Origin: Rossellomorea marisflavi
GTDB lineage: Bacteria; Bacillota; Bacilli; Bacillales; Bacillaceae_B
NCBI RefSeq assembly: GCF_009806575.1
Contig: NZ_CP047095.1
Coordinates: 2,980,001-3,044,000, forward strand
Length of the DNA: 64,000 nt
Reading direction: 5' to 3'
How positions within the stretch are numbered: the first letter of the stretch is position 1; the number at the start of each line of letters is the position of its first letter. Below are positions 21,044 through 30,949 of the stretch, in pieces. The translations under genes were made by a program, and so were the position numbers. The notes beneath the pieces are model-generated. The model made no database searches and had not been told where the DNA came from. It saw only the letters and a program-made list of their open reading frames with translations.

Positions 21044-22141
21044 TCAGGCACGATTCAACATGCGCTCGAGGGCTTTTACGGCTTCGGTCGTGACGGAAGG
21101 GTCCACCCTGATCACATTGACCGGATCCTCCGCCACTACACGCTCAAGAGCCCAGAGCAGATGCGGCAGGTCGATCCTGTTCATGGTGAGACAAGGGCAC
21201 ATATATGGATTCAACGATACAATGTGTTTGTCTGGGTGTCCCGCAATGAGGCGCTTCACCAGGTTCATTTCTGTTCCGATGGCCCACGACGTCCCTGATG
21301 GTGCACGTTCAATCATGTCGATGATGTATTTGGTGCTGCCATTATAATCAGACCGCTCAACTACTTCCCTCCTGCACTCAGGGTGGACGATGACCTTCAT
21401 GTCCGGATGATTGTTGCGCACGTTCTCTATATTCTGTACGGTGAAATTCTCATGCACGGAGCAATGACCTTTCCAAAGGATGACTTTGATGTTTTCCGTA
21501 TCCCCATCATGGACAAGCTCATTCGTGGCTGGATCGAATACCGCCATGTCATCCAGGGAAATCCCGAGATCGGCAGCCGTATTCCTACCCAGGTGCTGAT
21601 CGGGAAGGAATAGGATCCTTTCTTTTTCCCCTAGCGCCCATTTCACCATGTTATGGGCATTGGATGAGGTGACCGTTGCCCCCCCGTACTTTCCTACAAA
21701 GCTTTTGATGGCTGCGGTGGAATTCACATAGGTCAACGGAATGATCCCATCACCAAACGTTTCCGTCAGCTTCTCCCACGCCTTCTCGGTTTGGTAGATA
21801 TCGGCCATGTCGGCCATGGAGCATCCTGCCCGCATGTCGGGCAGGATGACGGTCTGTTCCGGTGCGGTCAGCATATCGGCTGTCTCCGCCATGAAATGGA
21901 CCCCGCAGAAGACGATATACTCCGCTTCTTTATTCTCAGCTGAAACCTGCGCCAGTTGGAGTGAATCACCAACGGCATCGGCAAACTGGATCACTTCATC
22001 CTTTTGATAGTGGTGACCAGGGATAAAGAGCCTGCTTCCCATCATTTGTTTGATTTCCCTTACCCTTTCCTCCATTTCACCCGTCGTCATGGAGGTGATG
22101 GACGGTGGCAGAGAAACATGCAGTGTATCAAGAATTCCCAT
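21044..22141 (-). CDS. nadA: Quinolinate synthase NadA
   Basis: [4Fe-4S] enzyme that condenses iminoaspartate with dihydroxyacetone phosphate to quinolinate. 365 residues of the Bacillus type. Cluster cysteine candidates lie in [19 protein letters not shown] and [13 protein letters not shown]; substrate-binding motifs include [11 protein letters not shown] and [13 protein letters not shown] 22141 is chosen over one 12 nt upstream because AAAGGATGA is better spaced and the protein then starts MGILD, like B. subtilis MSILD. Follows nadC immediately. Confidence 0.96.
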   Translation of the reverse strand: MGILDTLHVSLPPSITSMTTGEMEERVREIKQMMGSRLFIPGHHYQKDEVIQFADAVGDSLQLAQVSAENKEAEYIVFCGVHFMAETADMLTAPEQTVILPDMRAGCSMADMADIYQTEKAWEKLTETFGDGIIPLTYVNSTAAIKSFVGKYGGATVTSSNAHNMVKWALGEKERILFLPDQHLGRNTAADLGISLDDMAVFDPATNELVHDGDTENIKVILWKGHCSVHENFTVQNIENVRNNHPDMKVIVHPECRREVVERSDYNGSTKYIIDMIERAPSGTSWAIGTEMNLVKRLIAGHPDKHIVSLNPYMCPCLTMNRIDLPHLLWALERVVAEDPVNVIRVDPSVTTEAVKALERMLNRA

Positions 22142-22142
22142 C

Positions 22143-22988
22143 TTATTGTTCATCCTTTCTTAGTTCCACCCGTGCGCTGATGTCGAGGGCTGACACCGAG
22201 TGGGTCAAGTATCCGAGTGAAATGTAGTCGATCCCTGTCCATGCGTAGTCCGTGAGCGTTTCACGGGAGATGCCGCCCGATGCTTCCGTGATGATCCCGG
22301 CGGGGACGTGACGCATCCAGTCCTTGATCTTTGCCGGTGTGCAATTATCGAACATAATCACATCCACACGGCTTGCCACGGCTTCGATGAGCTGCTCTTC
22401 CGTTTCAATCTCCACTTCGATCTTCACCATATGGCCCGTAGCACCCCGAATGGTCTCCACAGCCTTGGTGATGGAACCGGCAAAAGCGATATGATTATCT
22501 TTCAGCATCACGGCATCGTACAGCCCAAACCGGTGATTATACCCTCCCCCGACCCTGACGGCATACTTCTCGAGCATGCGGAGGCCGGGAGTCGTCTTCC
22601 TGGTGTCACAGATCCTCGCACCGCTTCCTTCGATGGCCCTCACGGCTTCTGCCGTTTCCTTCGCGATCCCGCTCATGCGTTGAATGAGGTTGAGGACAAC
22701 CCTTTCCCCCTGAAGAAGATCTTTCATCCTTCCCTTCACGGTTCCAAGTTGCTGTCCCTCACTGACGGTCTCTCCATCCTTCACAAGAAGATCGACTTCA
22801 ATGGATGGATCGAACATCGCGTATGCGGTACGTGCAACTTCCTCTCCGCAAAAAACACCGGGCTGTTTGGCTATAAGCGTGATCACCCCATGCTGTGAGT
22901 GAAAGAGCGTCTCTGAAGATAGGTCTCCTTCCCCCAGGTCCTCCCGGTAAAATTCCTCAAGCATGGATCTTAGTTTCAAGTGATTCAT
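22143..22988 (-). CDS. nadC: Nicotinate-nucleotide pyrophosphorylase NadC
   Basis: Converts quinolinate and PRPP to nicotinate mononucleotide. 281 residues, full length. Starts [20 protein letters not shown]. It contains [13 protein letters not shown], the substrate-binding [11 protein letters not shown] and [20 protein letters not shown], and the C-terminal barrel motif VDVIMFDN. Its start overlaps the end of nadB by 32 bp, indicating coupled translation. Confidence 0.97.
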   Translation of the reverse strand: MNHLKLRSMLEEFYREDLGEGDLSSETLFHSQHGVITLIAKQPGVFCGEEVARTAYAMFDPSIEVDLLVKDGETVSEGQQLGTVKGRMKDLLQGERVVLNLIQRMSGIAKETAEAVRAIEGSGARICDTRKTTPGLRMLEKYAVRVGGGYNHRFGLYDAVMLKDNHIAFAGSITKAVETIRGATGHMVKIEVEIETEEQLIEAVASRVDVIMFDNCTPAKIKDWMRHVPAGIITEASGGISRETLTDYAWTGIDYISLGYLTHSVSALDISARVELRKDEQ

Positions 22989-24525
22989 AGACGGACACCT
23001 TCAACCTTCCCGTTTGTATTTTCATGTGGATGTTTTTTTTATCCCATTCAGGACGCTTCTGAGGATGATCCCTCCTGATGTGGCCTCCCCGGCTCTCTTC
23101 CCGAAAAAGCGAAGCAGTCCCGATGAGGCGTGACACGACCCAGATCAAGTAATCTTCCATATCCTCAACGTCCAGATCGTCCATCTTGCATTCATAGGTG
23201 AGACCGAATCCATCCAGCCATGTCAATAACCGGTTCAGTCCCTCCTCCGACCGGATGATCCCGGCTTCTTCCATCATCATTTTCTTCAACCTGTTGCGTT
23301 CAGGAAGATGTTCGGGTGGGGATGAGGTCTGTGCACCTACGAGGGGCATGGCCTTGGAAGGGAGCGCCTGTTTTAAATGGTCAGCAAGCCTCTGTCCATA
23401 TACAATCCCCTCCAGGAGGGAATTGCTGGCTAGACGGTTCGCCCCGTGGACCCCGCTGCACGCAGCTTCCCCGATCGCATATAGACCATCCAGATTCGTT
23501 CGTCCGACGTCATCCACCAGGACTCCGCCCATGATGAAATGGCATCCCGGTGCCACAGGGATCCTCCCCGCTTCAATCGGATATCCTTCTCTCTCACACT
23601 GCTCTGTGATTGATGGGAACCGCGTTGAAAAATCCCGTATCCCCGTAATGTCGAGATACACATCTCCTCCTAAGGCCCTTTCCCTGTAGATCGCTTCTGC
23701 CACCACATGTCGCGGGGCAAGGTCCCTCATAGGGTGGATCGATTCCATAAGGGCACTTCCATCTTCCCTTATGAGCACTCCTCCTTCCCCTCTCACGGCT
23801 TCCGAGATGAGCCCTGTTGTCCTCCCCCTGGAGATCATAAGGGTCGGGTGGAACTGAATGAATTCCATATCGCTCACGACAGCCCCAGCCAAAAAAGCCA
23901 TGGCAATTCCCGTTCCGGTGACCGATGGATGATTGGATGTGGACTCATAAATCCCACCTGCCCCACCGCTTGCCAGAACGATGTGATCGCCGGTGTAGGT
24001 ACGGATCACTCCTGCTTCATCCTTTGTCCTCACGCCGCCGATCCTTCCTTTACCATCCTTTAGAAGCTGATAGGCCATTTCGCCTTCAATGATCTTCACG
24101 TTTTCAGAAAGGGACGAATGCAAGAATTCGATCAGGAACCTTCCCGTCTGATCTCCACCGCTGTGCACGATCCTCTTGGTGCTGTGTGCCCCTTCCATAC
24201 CGAGTTTCAAGCCCCCTGCTCCATAGTCGAAGGGCATGCCATCTGAGAGCAGTGCTTCCACAGCGCGCTTTCCGTCCTCGACGAAAGACATGACCCTCCC
24301 CTCATCCTGGAGGGCTTCTCCAGCTGAGAGTGTGTCCCTCGTATGCAGCCCGGGGGAATCATCCGGGGCAATGGCGGCAGCAATCCCTCCTTGTGCCAGA
24401 TAGGAGTTGGACGCCTTCAACCGTGACTTTGTGATAATCCTCACATTCATGTGATCTTGAATATTCCTTGCAAGCTGTAATGCGGCCACCCCGCTGCCTA
24501 TGATCAATACGTCCGCTTTTCCCAT
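22957..24525 (-). CDS. nadB: L-aspartate oxidase NadB
   Basis: FAD enzyme that oxidises L-aspartate to iminoaspartate, the first step of de novo NAD synthesis. 522 residues. Motifs: dinucleotide-binding VLIIGSGVAALQLA at the N-terminus, SYLAQGGIAAA, HSGGDQTGR, FIQFHPT, SEAVRGEGG, CHFIMGGV and HGANRLASNSLLE, all typical of the succinate dehydrogenase/NadB flavoprotein family. ATG 24525 follows CAGGAGGATT. First gene of nadBCA, divergent from nifS. Confidence 0.96.
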   Translation of the reverse strand: MGKADVLIIGSGVAALQLARNIQDHMNVRIITKSRLKASNSYLAQGGIAAAIAPDDSPGLHTRDTLSAGEALQDEGRVMSFVEDGKRAVEALLSDGMPFDYGAGGLKLGMEGAHSTKRIVHSGGDQTGRFLIEFLHSSLSENVKIIEGEMAYQLLKDGKGRIGGVRTKDEAGVIRTYTGDHIVLASGGAGGIYESTSNHPSVTGTGIAMAFLAGAVVSDMEFIQFHPTLMISRGRTTGLISEAVRGEGGVLIREDGSALMESIHPMRDLAPRHVVAEAIYRERALGGDVYLDITGIRDFSTRFPSITEQCEREGYPIEAGRIPVAPGCHFIMGGVLVDDVGRTNLDGLYAIGEAACSGVHGANRLASNSLLEGIVYGQRLADHLKQALPSKAMPLVGAQTSSPPEHLPERNRLKKMMMEEAGIIRSEEGLNRLLTWLDGFGLTYECKMDDLDVEDMEDYLIWVVSRLIGTASLFREESRGGHIRRDHPQKRPEWDKKNIHMKIQTGRLKVSVYESLETKIHA

Positions 24526-24552
24526 AGAGAATCCTCCTGTTTTACCTTACAG

Positions 24553-24592
24553 GTGTCTTGACACATATATTTACACATTATTAAACTAATAA
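24553..24592. promoter_or_regulatory. Candidate NadR operator and divergent promoters for nadB and nifS
   Basis: GTGTC-TT-GACAC (24553-24564) is a perfect palindrome between the divergent genes. Its right half overlaps TTGACA (24558-24563), a consensus -35 for nifS. A second palindrome, TTATTA-AAC-TAATAA (24578-24592), lies beside it. NadR (YrxA) of Bacillus represses nadBCA and nifS-nadR from this intergenic region in the presence of nicotinate. The assignment is by position and symmetry. Confidence 0.6.
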
Positions 24593-24650
24593 CAAGAGTT
24601 TTTTCTAGCAAATCGTTTTGTCAGACTATTCGATAAAGGAAGATGCCATC

Positions 24651-25766
24651 ATGGATTATTTCGACTACGCCTCAACCACCCCCATGGATCCACACATCCT
24701 GGACATTTACCGAGAGGTCGCCGAGCACTTCTGGGGGAACCCAAACAGCCTTCATGATACAGGCGGGGCGGCCAAAGAGCTTCTCGACAGGTGCACAGAC
24801 GCCCTTGCCACGCTCCTCGGGGTGCCTGCTGAAGGCTTGACCTTCACATCAGGGGGCAGCGCAGGGAATGCTGCGGCCCTCCATGCCCTTGCTCACGGCA
24901 GAAAGCATCTGGGCACCCATATCATCATCGGTGGAGCAGAGCACGCCTCCCTCCATACTGCCGCTGGGCAACTGGAGTCAGCAGGATTCCAGATCACCGC
25001 GATCCCTTATGAGGAGAACGGACTTCTCAATCTCCGACAGCTGAAGTCGGCCATCAGGGAGGAGACCATCCTAGTCAGCATCGCCCACTGCAACGGAGAG
25101 ATCGGTGCCATCCAGCCCTTGGGAGAAATCAGGGAAAGCCTCCGTGGAAGTGCGGCCCTGCTTCACTCGGATCTCGTTCAATCGTTCGGGAAGTGGTCTG
25201 TTGAAGAAGCCGTCCGTCATGCAGACAGTTTTACGCTATCATCCCATAAAATCCACGGTCCGAAGGGGATGGGTGCCCTCTATATCAATCCCTCGATTGC
25301 GCTCATCCCTGCACATCGGATCTCAGGCACCCCTGACCTGCCGGGCATCACCGCTTTTACGGCTGCTGCAGAAAGAGCCGTCCCGATGCCGGATCATTAT
25401 CAGATGCTAAGGGATTCCTTTTTCTCCTCCCTTGATCGGAAGCTGGGGAACGGATATCGCGTCTTTGAAGGGCCACCCGGTCAACAGCTACCCCAGGTGA
25501 TTGGACTTGCCATCGAAGGCATTGAGGGGCAGTGGCTCATGCTTGAATGCAACCGTCGGGGTATGGCCATCTCCACGGGAAGTGCCTGTCAGTCGGGAAT
25601 GCAAGGCATGCCCATCACGCTGAAGAGCATGGGTGCAACGGAGCGGGATGGAAAGGAGTTCATCCGGATATCGTTCGGTCCCTCCACGACACTGGAGAAA
25701 ATCGACCGGCTAACAGACACCTTGGCCGAAGTCAGGCTGTCCATTTCAAGCGGGGGTGTGATATGA
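24651..25766 (+). CDS. nifS: Cysteine desulfurase NifS (NAD-linked)
   Basis: PLP enzyme that releases sulfur from cysteine; in Bacillus this copy supplies the Fe-S cluster of NadA. 371 residues: MDYFDYASTTPMDPHIL at the start, the PLP lysine in SSHKIHGPKGMGALY, and the active-site cysteine in AISTGSACQSGMQG. ATG 24651 has AAAGGAAG upstream; the frame extends 11 codons further without homology. It pairs with nadR and diverges from nadBCA. Confidence 0.93.
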   Translation: MDYFDYASTTPMDPHILDIYREVAEHFWGNPNSLHDTGGAAKELLDRCTDALATLLGVPAEGLTFTSGGSAGNAAALHALAHGRKHLGTHIIIGGAEHASLHTAAGQLESAGFQITAIPYEENGLLNLRQLKSAIREETILVSIAHCNGEIGAIQPLGEIRESLRGSAALLHSDLVQSFGKWSVEEAVRHADSFTLSSHKIHGPKGMGALYINPSIALIPAHRISGTPDLPGITAFTAAAERAVPMPDHYQMLRDSFFSSLDRKLGNGYRVFEGPPGQQLPQVIGLAIEGIEGQWLMLECNRRGMAISTGSACQSGMQGMPITLKSMGATERDGKEFIRISFGPSTTLEKIDRLTDTLAEVRLSISSGGVI

Positions 25767-25796
25767 TTTTCTTATCAATTACTCGGGGAGATTACG

Positions 25797-26333
25797 TTGT
25801 CAGAAAAAAAATTATTAGGAGACGAGCGGAGGGATTGGCTTCTCCACACGCTCAAAAGCAGGGGCATCCCCATCACGGGAGGGGATCTTGCAAAGGAAAG
25901 CAGGGTCAGCCGCCAGGTCATCGTCAGCGACATCACACTCCTGAAGGCAAAGGGCGAACCGATCATCGCCACGAGTCAGGGGTATCTTTACTTAAATCCC
26001 AATGAAGGAGCCCACCATGAAAAGACGGTCGCATGCCAGCACACACCCGACCGGGCTGAAGAAGAGCTGAACCTCCTGGTCGATCATGGTGTCACCGTAA
26101 AGGACGTGAAGATCGAGCATGGGGTGTACGGGGACCTTACCGCCTCCATCATGGTTTCCAATCGCAAAGAAGTGAAGCAATTCCTAACCAAGATCAGGTC
26201 GACCAATGCTGCATTTCTATCTGAATTGACCGATGGCGTCCATCTTCATACCCTTTCAGCAACCTCCAAAGAAGCACTTTCAGAAGCAGAAAACGCCTTG
26301 GAAAGGGCCGGCTTCCTGATCCATTCTTTATAA
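25797..26333 (+). CDS. nadR: NAD biosynthesis transcription repressor NadR/NiaR
   Basis: Nicotinate-responsive repressor of NAD synthesis genes. 178 residues: N-terminal winged helix-turn-helix of the HTH_11 type (RRDWLLHTLKSRG, LAKESRVSRQVIVSDITLL) and a C-terminal 3H ligand domain named for three histidines (EHGVYGDL, DGVHLHTL). It starts with TTG at 25797 behind GGGGAG. Located after nifS, as yrxA is in B. subtilis. Confidence 0.93.
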   Translation: MSEKKLLGDERRDWLLHTLKSRGIPITGGDLAKESRVSRQVIVSDITLLKAKGEPIIATSQGYLYLNPNEGAHHEKTVACQHTPDRAEEELNLLVDHGVTVKDVKIEHGVYGDLTASIMVSNRKEVKQFLTKIRSTNAAFLSELTDGVHLHTLSATSKEALSEAENALERAGFLIHSL

Positions 26334-26345
26334 TGAGCCGAACAG

Positions 26346-26381
26346 AAAAAGCCCCTGATGCATGTGCATCAGGGGCTTTTT
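26346..26381. terminator. Bidirectional terminator between nadR and pheA
   Basis: A perfect 16-bp stem (26346-26361 with 26366-26381) and a 4-nt loop, A-rich on the left arm and T-rich on the right. It serves the convergent nadR (+) and pheA (-). Confidence 0.9.
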
Positions 26382-26395
26382 GTGATCCTTTTTTA

Positions 26396-27244
26396 TCATG
26401 AGAGCATGAACGACGGATAATGTCCGACCAGCTTCACGGTGCAGCCAAGGGCCTCCATCTCATTGATGGCACCAGGAAGGAGGACGTCATCCAGCTCATG
26501 ATCCACATCGATGAGGAAGAAGTAGTCGCCAAGCCCCGTTTTCAAGGGACGCGATTCAATCTTGCTCAGATTCAGCTGCCTCCAAGCAAATGCAGAAAGC
26601 ACCTGGTGGAGGGCACCTGAACGGTCTTTTGGCAGGGTCACCATCAGGGTCGTCTTATGCAGACTGGTTTCATGGGGGATTGAAACCTCCCTGTGCTTCT
26701 TATGAAGGACGATGAAGCGGGTATGGTTATAGGTCACATCATGGATATGATCGTGCAGGATCGCGAGGCCATAGTGCTCGGCGGCGAGCTCATTCCCGAT
26801 CGCTGCCAGGAAGGATTCAGGGTGCTCACTGACAAACTTTGCACCGGCTGAAGTCGATGTGGACTGCTCAAGGGGCACTCCCTTATAGGTTCCGCGCAGG
26901 AACTTGTGACACTGTGCAAGGGCATGGGGATGGGACAAGATCTTCTCGGGTTGCCCGTGCTGATCCTTCCAATCAGGATGGACCATGAGATGCTGCTGAA
27001 TCGCCGATGTCAGCTCCGCAACGATGGCCAAGTCGGCCTCATGGAACAGGTAATCGACGGTAATATGTACGGATCCTTCCAATGCATTTTCCAATGGGAC
27101 GACTGCATAATCCACTTCCCCATCCATGACCGCTTCAATGCAGTCGGGGATCGTGGTGAACGGGATGGTTTCTTCTTCTGGGAATGCCTTCTTCACAGCA
27201 AGATCTGTGAATGATGACTGAGGGCCTAAATATGCGATTTTCAC
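26396..27244 (-). CDS. pheA: Prephenate dehydratase
   Basis: Converts prephenate to phenylpyruvate in phenylalanine synthesis. 282 residues. The catalytic domain begins VKIAYLGPQSSFTDLAV and contains VPLENALEGSVHITVDYL and the conserved NHTRFIVL. The C-terminal ACT domain has the Phe-binding motifs GALHQVLSAFAWRQLNLSKI and ESRPLKTGLGDYFFLIDV. GTG 27244 with GAGAGGAAGAG is chosen because the protein then matches the family; the open frame continues 53 codons upstream with no similarity. Monofunctional, with no chorismate mutase domain. Confidence 0.94.
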   Translation of the reverse strand: MKIAYLGPQSSFTDLAVKKAFPEEETIPFTTIPDCIEAVMDGEVDYAVVPLENALEGSVHITVDYLFHEADLAIVAELTSAIQQHLMVHPDWKDQHGQPEKILSHPHALAQCHKFLRGTYKGVPLEQSTSTSAGAKFVSEHPESFLAAIGNELAAEHYGLAILHDHIHDVTYNHTRFIVLHKKHREVSIPHETSLHKTTLMVTLPKDRSGALHQVLSAFAWRQLNLSKIESRPLKTGLGDYFFLIDVDHELDDVLLPGAINEMEALGCTVKLVGHYPSFMLS

Positions 27245-27458
27245 TGAACTCTTCCTCTCACCGGTAGATGGCCCATGTATGAGCCTTAAATTTATTGAAC
27301 ATTCTATCATGTTCCTGCAGAAAGAGAAAGGGGGCCGATCGATCGAAACATGACTGAAATCGCTTTCTTTCCAATCTCTTTGGTACTCAAGCTCTTTTCC
27401 CATTCTTTTATGGTCGGTAAGATAGAAATCGTTACACCATCGTTTTTTATGGTGGGAT

Positions 27459-27495
27459 AAAAAAAGAAGTGTCAGGCTCCTGAGCCCAACACTTC
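27459..27495 (-). terminator. Terminator of spo0B-obg-pheB
   Basis: A two-part stem (27466-27472 with 27489-27495, and 27475-27479 with 27482-27486), followed on the minus strand by seven T. The stem includes the last codons of pheB. Confidence 0.75.
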
Positions 27496-27927
27496 TACTT
27501 TTTCGACAAATTCAAGCCGGCGCAGCTTTCCGAGGAAATCCTCGAGGCCGATGGACAGATCCGTCACATTCAGGGAAAGGGTCACATTGGCCCTGCCCTG
27601 AAGCGGAATCGTCTGGTGGATCGTCAGGATGTTACAGCCATGCTTGGCCGTTTCACCGAGAAGATGCGAAAGCGTCCCTGAACGATCCTCCAGCTGAAAG
27701 AATAAGGTGATGATCCGTTCCTTCACGATCGTGTGGAACGGGAAAACCGTGTCCCTGTACTTATAAAAGGCACTTCTGCTCAGGTCCACACGCTGGACGG
27801 CCTCCCAGACCGATTCAGCTTTTCCCCGTTCGATCAGTTCCTTGGCATCGAGCGTTTTCTTCATCGCTTCAGGAAGGACATCCTCCCTGACCAGATAAAA
27901 TTTGCCTTCTTGAAATTTTTTCCCCAA
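27472..27927 (-). CDS. pheB: ACT domain protein PheB
   Basis: A 151-residue protein with an N-terminal helical part ([35 protein letters not shown]) and a C-terminal ACT domain ([35 protein letters not shown]). It matches B. subtilis PheB (UPF0735). Named for its place beside pheA; proposed to take part in phenylalanine-responsive regulation, but unproven. Two in-frame TTG codons occur. The one at 27927 is spaced 8 nt from GGAGG; the other at 27933 is only 2 nt away. Confidence 0.9.
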   Translation of the reverse strand: MGKKFQEGKFYLVREDVLPEAMKKTLDAKELIERGKAESVWEAVQRVDLSRSAFYKYRDTVFPFHTIVKERIITLFFQLEDRSGTLSHLLGETAKHGCNILTIHQTIPLQGRANVTLSLNVTDLSIGLEDFLGKLRRLEFVEKVEVLGSGA

Positions 27928-28000
27928 TGACAATTCCTCCTGTTATCCGGCTGAAGGGAAGCCCGAGGTCCAGCCGTCCCCTACAGGGACATCTGCTGGA

Positions 28001-29290
28001 TCAGTCAACGAATTCAAATTCATATTTCATCAGTCGGATCGTATCACCGTTCTCTGCACCGCGCTCACGAAGGGCCTCATCCACACCGTATGAACGGAGC
28101 TGACGGGCGAAACGTCTTGTCGAGTCTTCCCTTGTGAAGTCGGTCATCTTGAAGAGACGTTCGATCTTCGCACCGCTCACGACGAATACACCATCCGGGT
28201 CGCGTGTGATCTCGAACTCTTTCTCTTCTTCTTCGTGCTTGTACATCACGCGGTGGATGCCTGTTTCCTCTTCTTCGACCTGAAGCGGGAACTCTGCTGT
28301 TGTCTCGAGCTTATCCGCAACGGCGAATAGAAGTTCCTTTAGCCCCTGTTGAGTGAAGGCGGAAATCGGGAAGACCGGATATTCATCGTCCAAACGTTCC
28401 TTGAACGCCTTCAGATTCTCTTCGGCTTCCGGCATATCCATTTTATTGGCTACGATGATCTGAGGGCGCTCAGTCAATCTGAGATTGTACTGCTTCAACT
28501 CTTCATTGATCGTCACGTAATCGTCGTATGGATCTCTTCCTTCCATCCCGCTCATGTCGATGACGTGAACGATGACACGCGTCCGCTCGATATGGCGGAG
28601 GAACTGATGTCCGAGTCCCACGCCTTCATGGGCGCCTTCGATCAGTCCCGGAAGGTCGGCCATGACGAACGTCCTTCCATCGCCTGTTTCAACCATACCG
28701 AGGTTCGGTACGATCGTCGTGAAATGATAGGAAGCAATCTTCGGTTTCGCTGCCGATACAACGGAAAGCAACGTCGATTTTCCGACGCTCGGGAATCCGA
28801 CGAGGCCCACATCGGCGAGGAGTTTGAGCTCCATGACGATATAGCGCTCCTGACCGGGTTCCCCTTTCTCAGACAGCTCCGGAGCCGGGTTGGCAGGAGT
28901 CGCGAATCGCGTATTCCCTCTGCCACCGCGGCCGCCTTTTGTGATCACGGCGCGCTGACCGTGTTCCAGCAGGTCGGCGATCGTTTCACCGGTGTCATCA
29001 TCCTTGACGACGGTACCAGGCGGAACCTTTACGATCATATCCTCTGCGTTCCGGCCATGCTGGTTCTTGCTCATGCCGTGCTCGCCCCTCGGTGCCTTGA
29101 AGTGGCGTTGGTAGCGGAAGTCCATCAACGTGCGCAGACCTTCATCCACTTCGAACACGACGTTCGCACCGTGTCCTCCGTCTCCACCAGCCGGTCCACC
29201 TTTTGGTACATATTTCTCACGGCGGAAAGCAACCATTCCGTTACCTCCATCTCCGCCTTTTGTGTATATCTTGACCTGATCGACAAACAT
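28001..29290 (-). CDS. obg: GTPase Obg
   Basis: Essential ribosome-associated GTPase involved in 50S assembly, stringent response and entry into sporulation. 429 residues: glycine-rich N-terminal Obg fold ([20 protein letters not shown]), G domain with GFPSVGKST (G1), [12 protein letters not shown] (G3) and [12 protein letters not shown] (G4), and a C-terminal OCT domain ending in [11 protein letters not shown]. Follows spo0B by 30 bp, a conserved Bacillus pair. Confidence 0.98.
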   Translation of the reverse strand: MFVDQVKIYTKGGDGGNGMVAFRREKYVPKGGPAGGDGGHGANVVFEVDEGLRTLMDFRYQRHFKAPRGEHGMSKNQHGRNAEDMIVKVPPGTVVKDDDTGETIADLLEHGQRAVITKGGRGGRGNTRFATPANPAPELSEKGEPGQERYIVMELKLLADVGLVGFPSVGKSTLLSVVSAAKPKIASYHFTTIVPNLGMVETGDGRTFVMADLPGLIEGAHEGVGLGHQFLRHIERTRVIVHVIDMSGMEGRDPYDDYVTINEELKQYNLRLTERPQIIVANKMDMPEAEENLKAFKERLDDEYPVFPISAFTQQGLKELLFAVADKLETTAEFPLQVEEEETGIHRVMYKHEEEEKEFEITRDPDGVFVVSGAKIERLFKMTDFTREDSTRRFARQLRSYGVDEALRERGAENGDTIRLMKYEFEFVD

Positions 29291-29320
29291 TTTTTCTTCA
29301 CTCCTTACGCTCTCATGCCC

Positions 29321-29851
29321 TTATAATGCAACATGAAAAACGAGAACTTCTTCTTCGATTTGTTCAATGCTGATGTTCGTGCCATTTCGGCGCTCATTCT
29401 CCAGCCATTCCTTCATGGCGCCTGCATGACTTAGTATACCTGTGAAATCGAATATAAAACGGGGGGCATCCTTGGTGATGTGCAGCAGGATTGACAATTG
29501 GTTTTCACCATTGCCGCTGACACACTGTACCAGCTCGTCCACAAAGCGAGTGCACCAGGAAACCAATCCTTGATCGTCAAGTCCATGATCAGCGGTGCAA
29601 TCGAGTATTTCGAAATCCAGCTTGATCATCGACCCGGACCAATTATATGTTAAGATCCATTCTGTCAGTAATGGAAGTTTCAAATTCGATAGCTTAGATT
29701 CGTTTTGTGCTGCGAGGACCATTTCTTCGATGACTTGTTTTGCCCGGTCGATCCGATCGAGATCGAGATTCCCCTTGATCAGTTGCAAATCATTCATCCA
29801 GTCGTGGCGTGCATGCCGCAGTACCTCGACGACATCCCATTTTCGGCTCAT
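29321..29851 (-). CDS. spo0B: Sporulation initiation phosphotransferase Spo0B
   Basis: Carries phosphate from Spo0F to Spo0A in the sporulation phosphorelay. 176 residues. The phospho-accepting His is His16 in RHARHDWMNDLQLIKGNL, at the head of the helical hairpin that forms the dimer. The rest is the degenerate kinase-like domain, which does not bind ATP. ATG 29851 follows TAGGAGTTAG. Between it and rpmA lies an inverted repeat ATACTAA...TTAGTAT (29863-29887) that may overlap its promoter. Confidence 0.93.
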   Translation of the reverse strand: MSRKWDVVEVLRHARHDWMNDLQLIKGNLDLDRIDRAKQVIEEMVLAAQNESKLSNLKLPLLTEWILTYNWSGSMIKLDFEILDCTADHGLDDQGLVSWCTRFVDELVQCVSGNGENQLSILLHITKDAPRFIFDFTGILSHAGAMKEWLENERRNGTNISIEQIEEEVLVFHVAL

Positions 29852-29938
29852 AATCTAACTCCTATACTAAGTGCTTATCTGTTAGTATAACAAAGATAAG
29901 ACCCCTCCGTATATCGTTTATGAAATTCGCACATAAAT

Positions 29939-29969
29939 AAAACTCTAACCGAAAGTCGGTTAGAGTTTT
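29939..29969 (-). terminator. Terminator of rplU-prp-rpmA
   Basis: A perfect 14-bp stem (29939-29952 with 29956-29969) and 3-nt loop downstream of rpmA. The following minus-strand sequence is AT-rich with a short T tract. Confidence 0.85.
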
Positions 29970-29985
29970 CGTTAAAGATATGCGA

Positions 29986-30276
29986 TTAAGCTTCATTCGC
30001 AACAGGGTATACGCTCACTTTTTTCTTGTCACGTCCCATGCGTTCGAAACGAACAACACCGTCAGTTTTAGCGAAAAGTGTATCGTCACCACCACGGCCT
30101 ACGTTTAGTCCTGGATAAATCTTAGTACCGCGTTGACGGTATAGGATTGATCCACCACTTACCATTTGACCGTCTGCACGCTTAGCACCAAGACGCTTTG
30201 AGATAGAGTCACGACCGTTTTTAGTCGAACCTACCCCTTTCTTAGACGCGAAAAATTGAAGATCTAATCTTAACAT
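29986..30276 (-). CDS. rpmA: 50S ribosomal protein L27 (with cleavable N-terminal extension)
   Basis: Ribosomal protein near the peptidyl transferase centre. 96 residues. The N-terminus [20 protein letters not shown] shows the Firmicutes extension, which is cut after FF (LQFF|ASKK) by the protease Prp, encoded by the preceding gene. ATG 30276 follows GGAGGTGGAACAG; an in-frame GTG lies inside the Shine-Dalgarno sequence and is rejected. Confidence 0.98.
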   Translation of the reverse strand: MLRLDLQFFASKKGVGSTKNGRDSISKRLGAKRADGQMVSGGSILYRQRGTKIYPGLNVGRGGDDTLFAKTDGVVRFERMGRDKKKVSVYPVANEA

Positions 30277-30288
30277 CTGTTCCACCTC

Positions 30289-30618
30289 CTACTTTTTGAA
30301 GGTTATTTTAATAAAATCACTGTAAGTAGTTTCAATCGTCTGCAGGCTTACCACCATGCCATCTAATAGCAGCTGGACGTTCCTGTCAGTCTCTTCCGGC
30401 AGGTCATCAGGGATGACACAGACGAAATGTCCCCCATCGTTTTGCTCGATGTAAGGTTCAATCCCCGTCAACGCCATGATGGCATTGACGCTTCCGAATG
30501 AAACGGCAGAAGCTCCGGCACAAACAATATCCTGACCATACTCATCGAAATTCGCATGACCATCCATGGAGAAAGAACGAATCCTTCCCTTGGTTTTTTC
30601 TACCCGAATGTTGATCAT
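30289..30618 (-). CDS. prp: Ribosomal-processing cysteine protease Prp
   Basis: Cleaves the N-terminal extension of L27 (YsxB in B. subtilis). 109 residues. The catalytic pair is seen as His in MDGHANFDEYGQDIVCAGAS and Cys a dozen residues later in the same motif. It lies between rplU and rpmA, the conserved arrangement wherever L27 has the extension. ATG 30618. Confidence 0.95.
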   Translation of the reverse strand: MINIRVEKTKGRIRSFSMDGHANFDEYGQDIVCAGASAVSFGSVNAIMALTGIEPYIEQNDGGHFVCVIPDDLPEETDRNVQLLLDGMVVSLQTIETTYSDFIKITFKK

Positions 30619-30629
30619 AGGATCACGCC

Positions 30630-30938
30630 TTACGCGTTAATTGTGTCGATGACAACTTTAGTGTAAGGTTGACGGTGACCTTGCTTACGACGGTAGTTCT
30701 TTTTCGCTTTGTATTTGAATACTACAAGCTTCTTCGCGCGGCCTTGTTTTTCAACCTTCGCTGTTACAGTAGCACCAGCCACCAATGGGCTTCCTACTTT
30801 CACATCGTCGCCACCAACGAAAAGAACTTTGTCAAACGTAACCGTATCACCTTGCTCAGCGCTTAGCTTTTCGATGAAGATCTCTTGACCTTCCGTTACA
30901 CGGATTTGCTTACCACCTGTTTCGATAATTGCGTACAT
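30630..30938 (-). CDS. rplU: 50S ribosomal protein L21
   Basis: A 102-residue ribosomal protein. Starts [19 protein letters not shown] and has the C-terminal signature [23 protein letters not shown] 30938 follows TAAGGAGGTGCG. First gene of rplU-prp-rpmA, preceded by the L21 leader and a consensus -35 promoter. Confidence 0.98.
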   Translation of the reverse strand: MYAIIETGGKQIRVTEGQEIFIEKLSAEQGDTVTFDKVLFVGGDDVKVGSPLVAGATVTAKVEKQGRAKKLVVFKYKAKKNYRRKQGHRQPYTKVVIDTINA

Positions 30939-30949
30939 AATCGCACCTC

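Noticed and set aside
27245-27403. N-terminal extension of PheA from an ATG at 27403
   Set aside because: The 53 extra residues have no counterpart in prephenate dehydratases, while GTG 27244 has a good Shine-Dalgarno sequence and gives the family N-terminus.
28349-29326. A 325-codon plus-strand open frame opposite obg
   Set aside because: Mirrors the obg coding sequence; no initiation site and no recognisable protein features.
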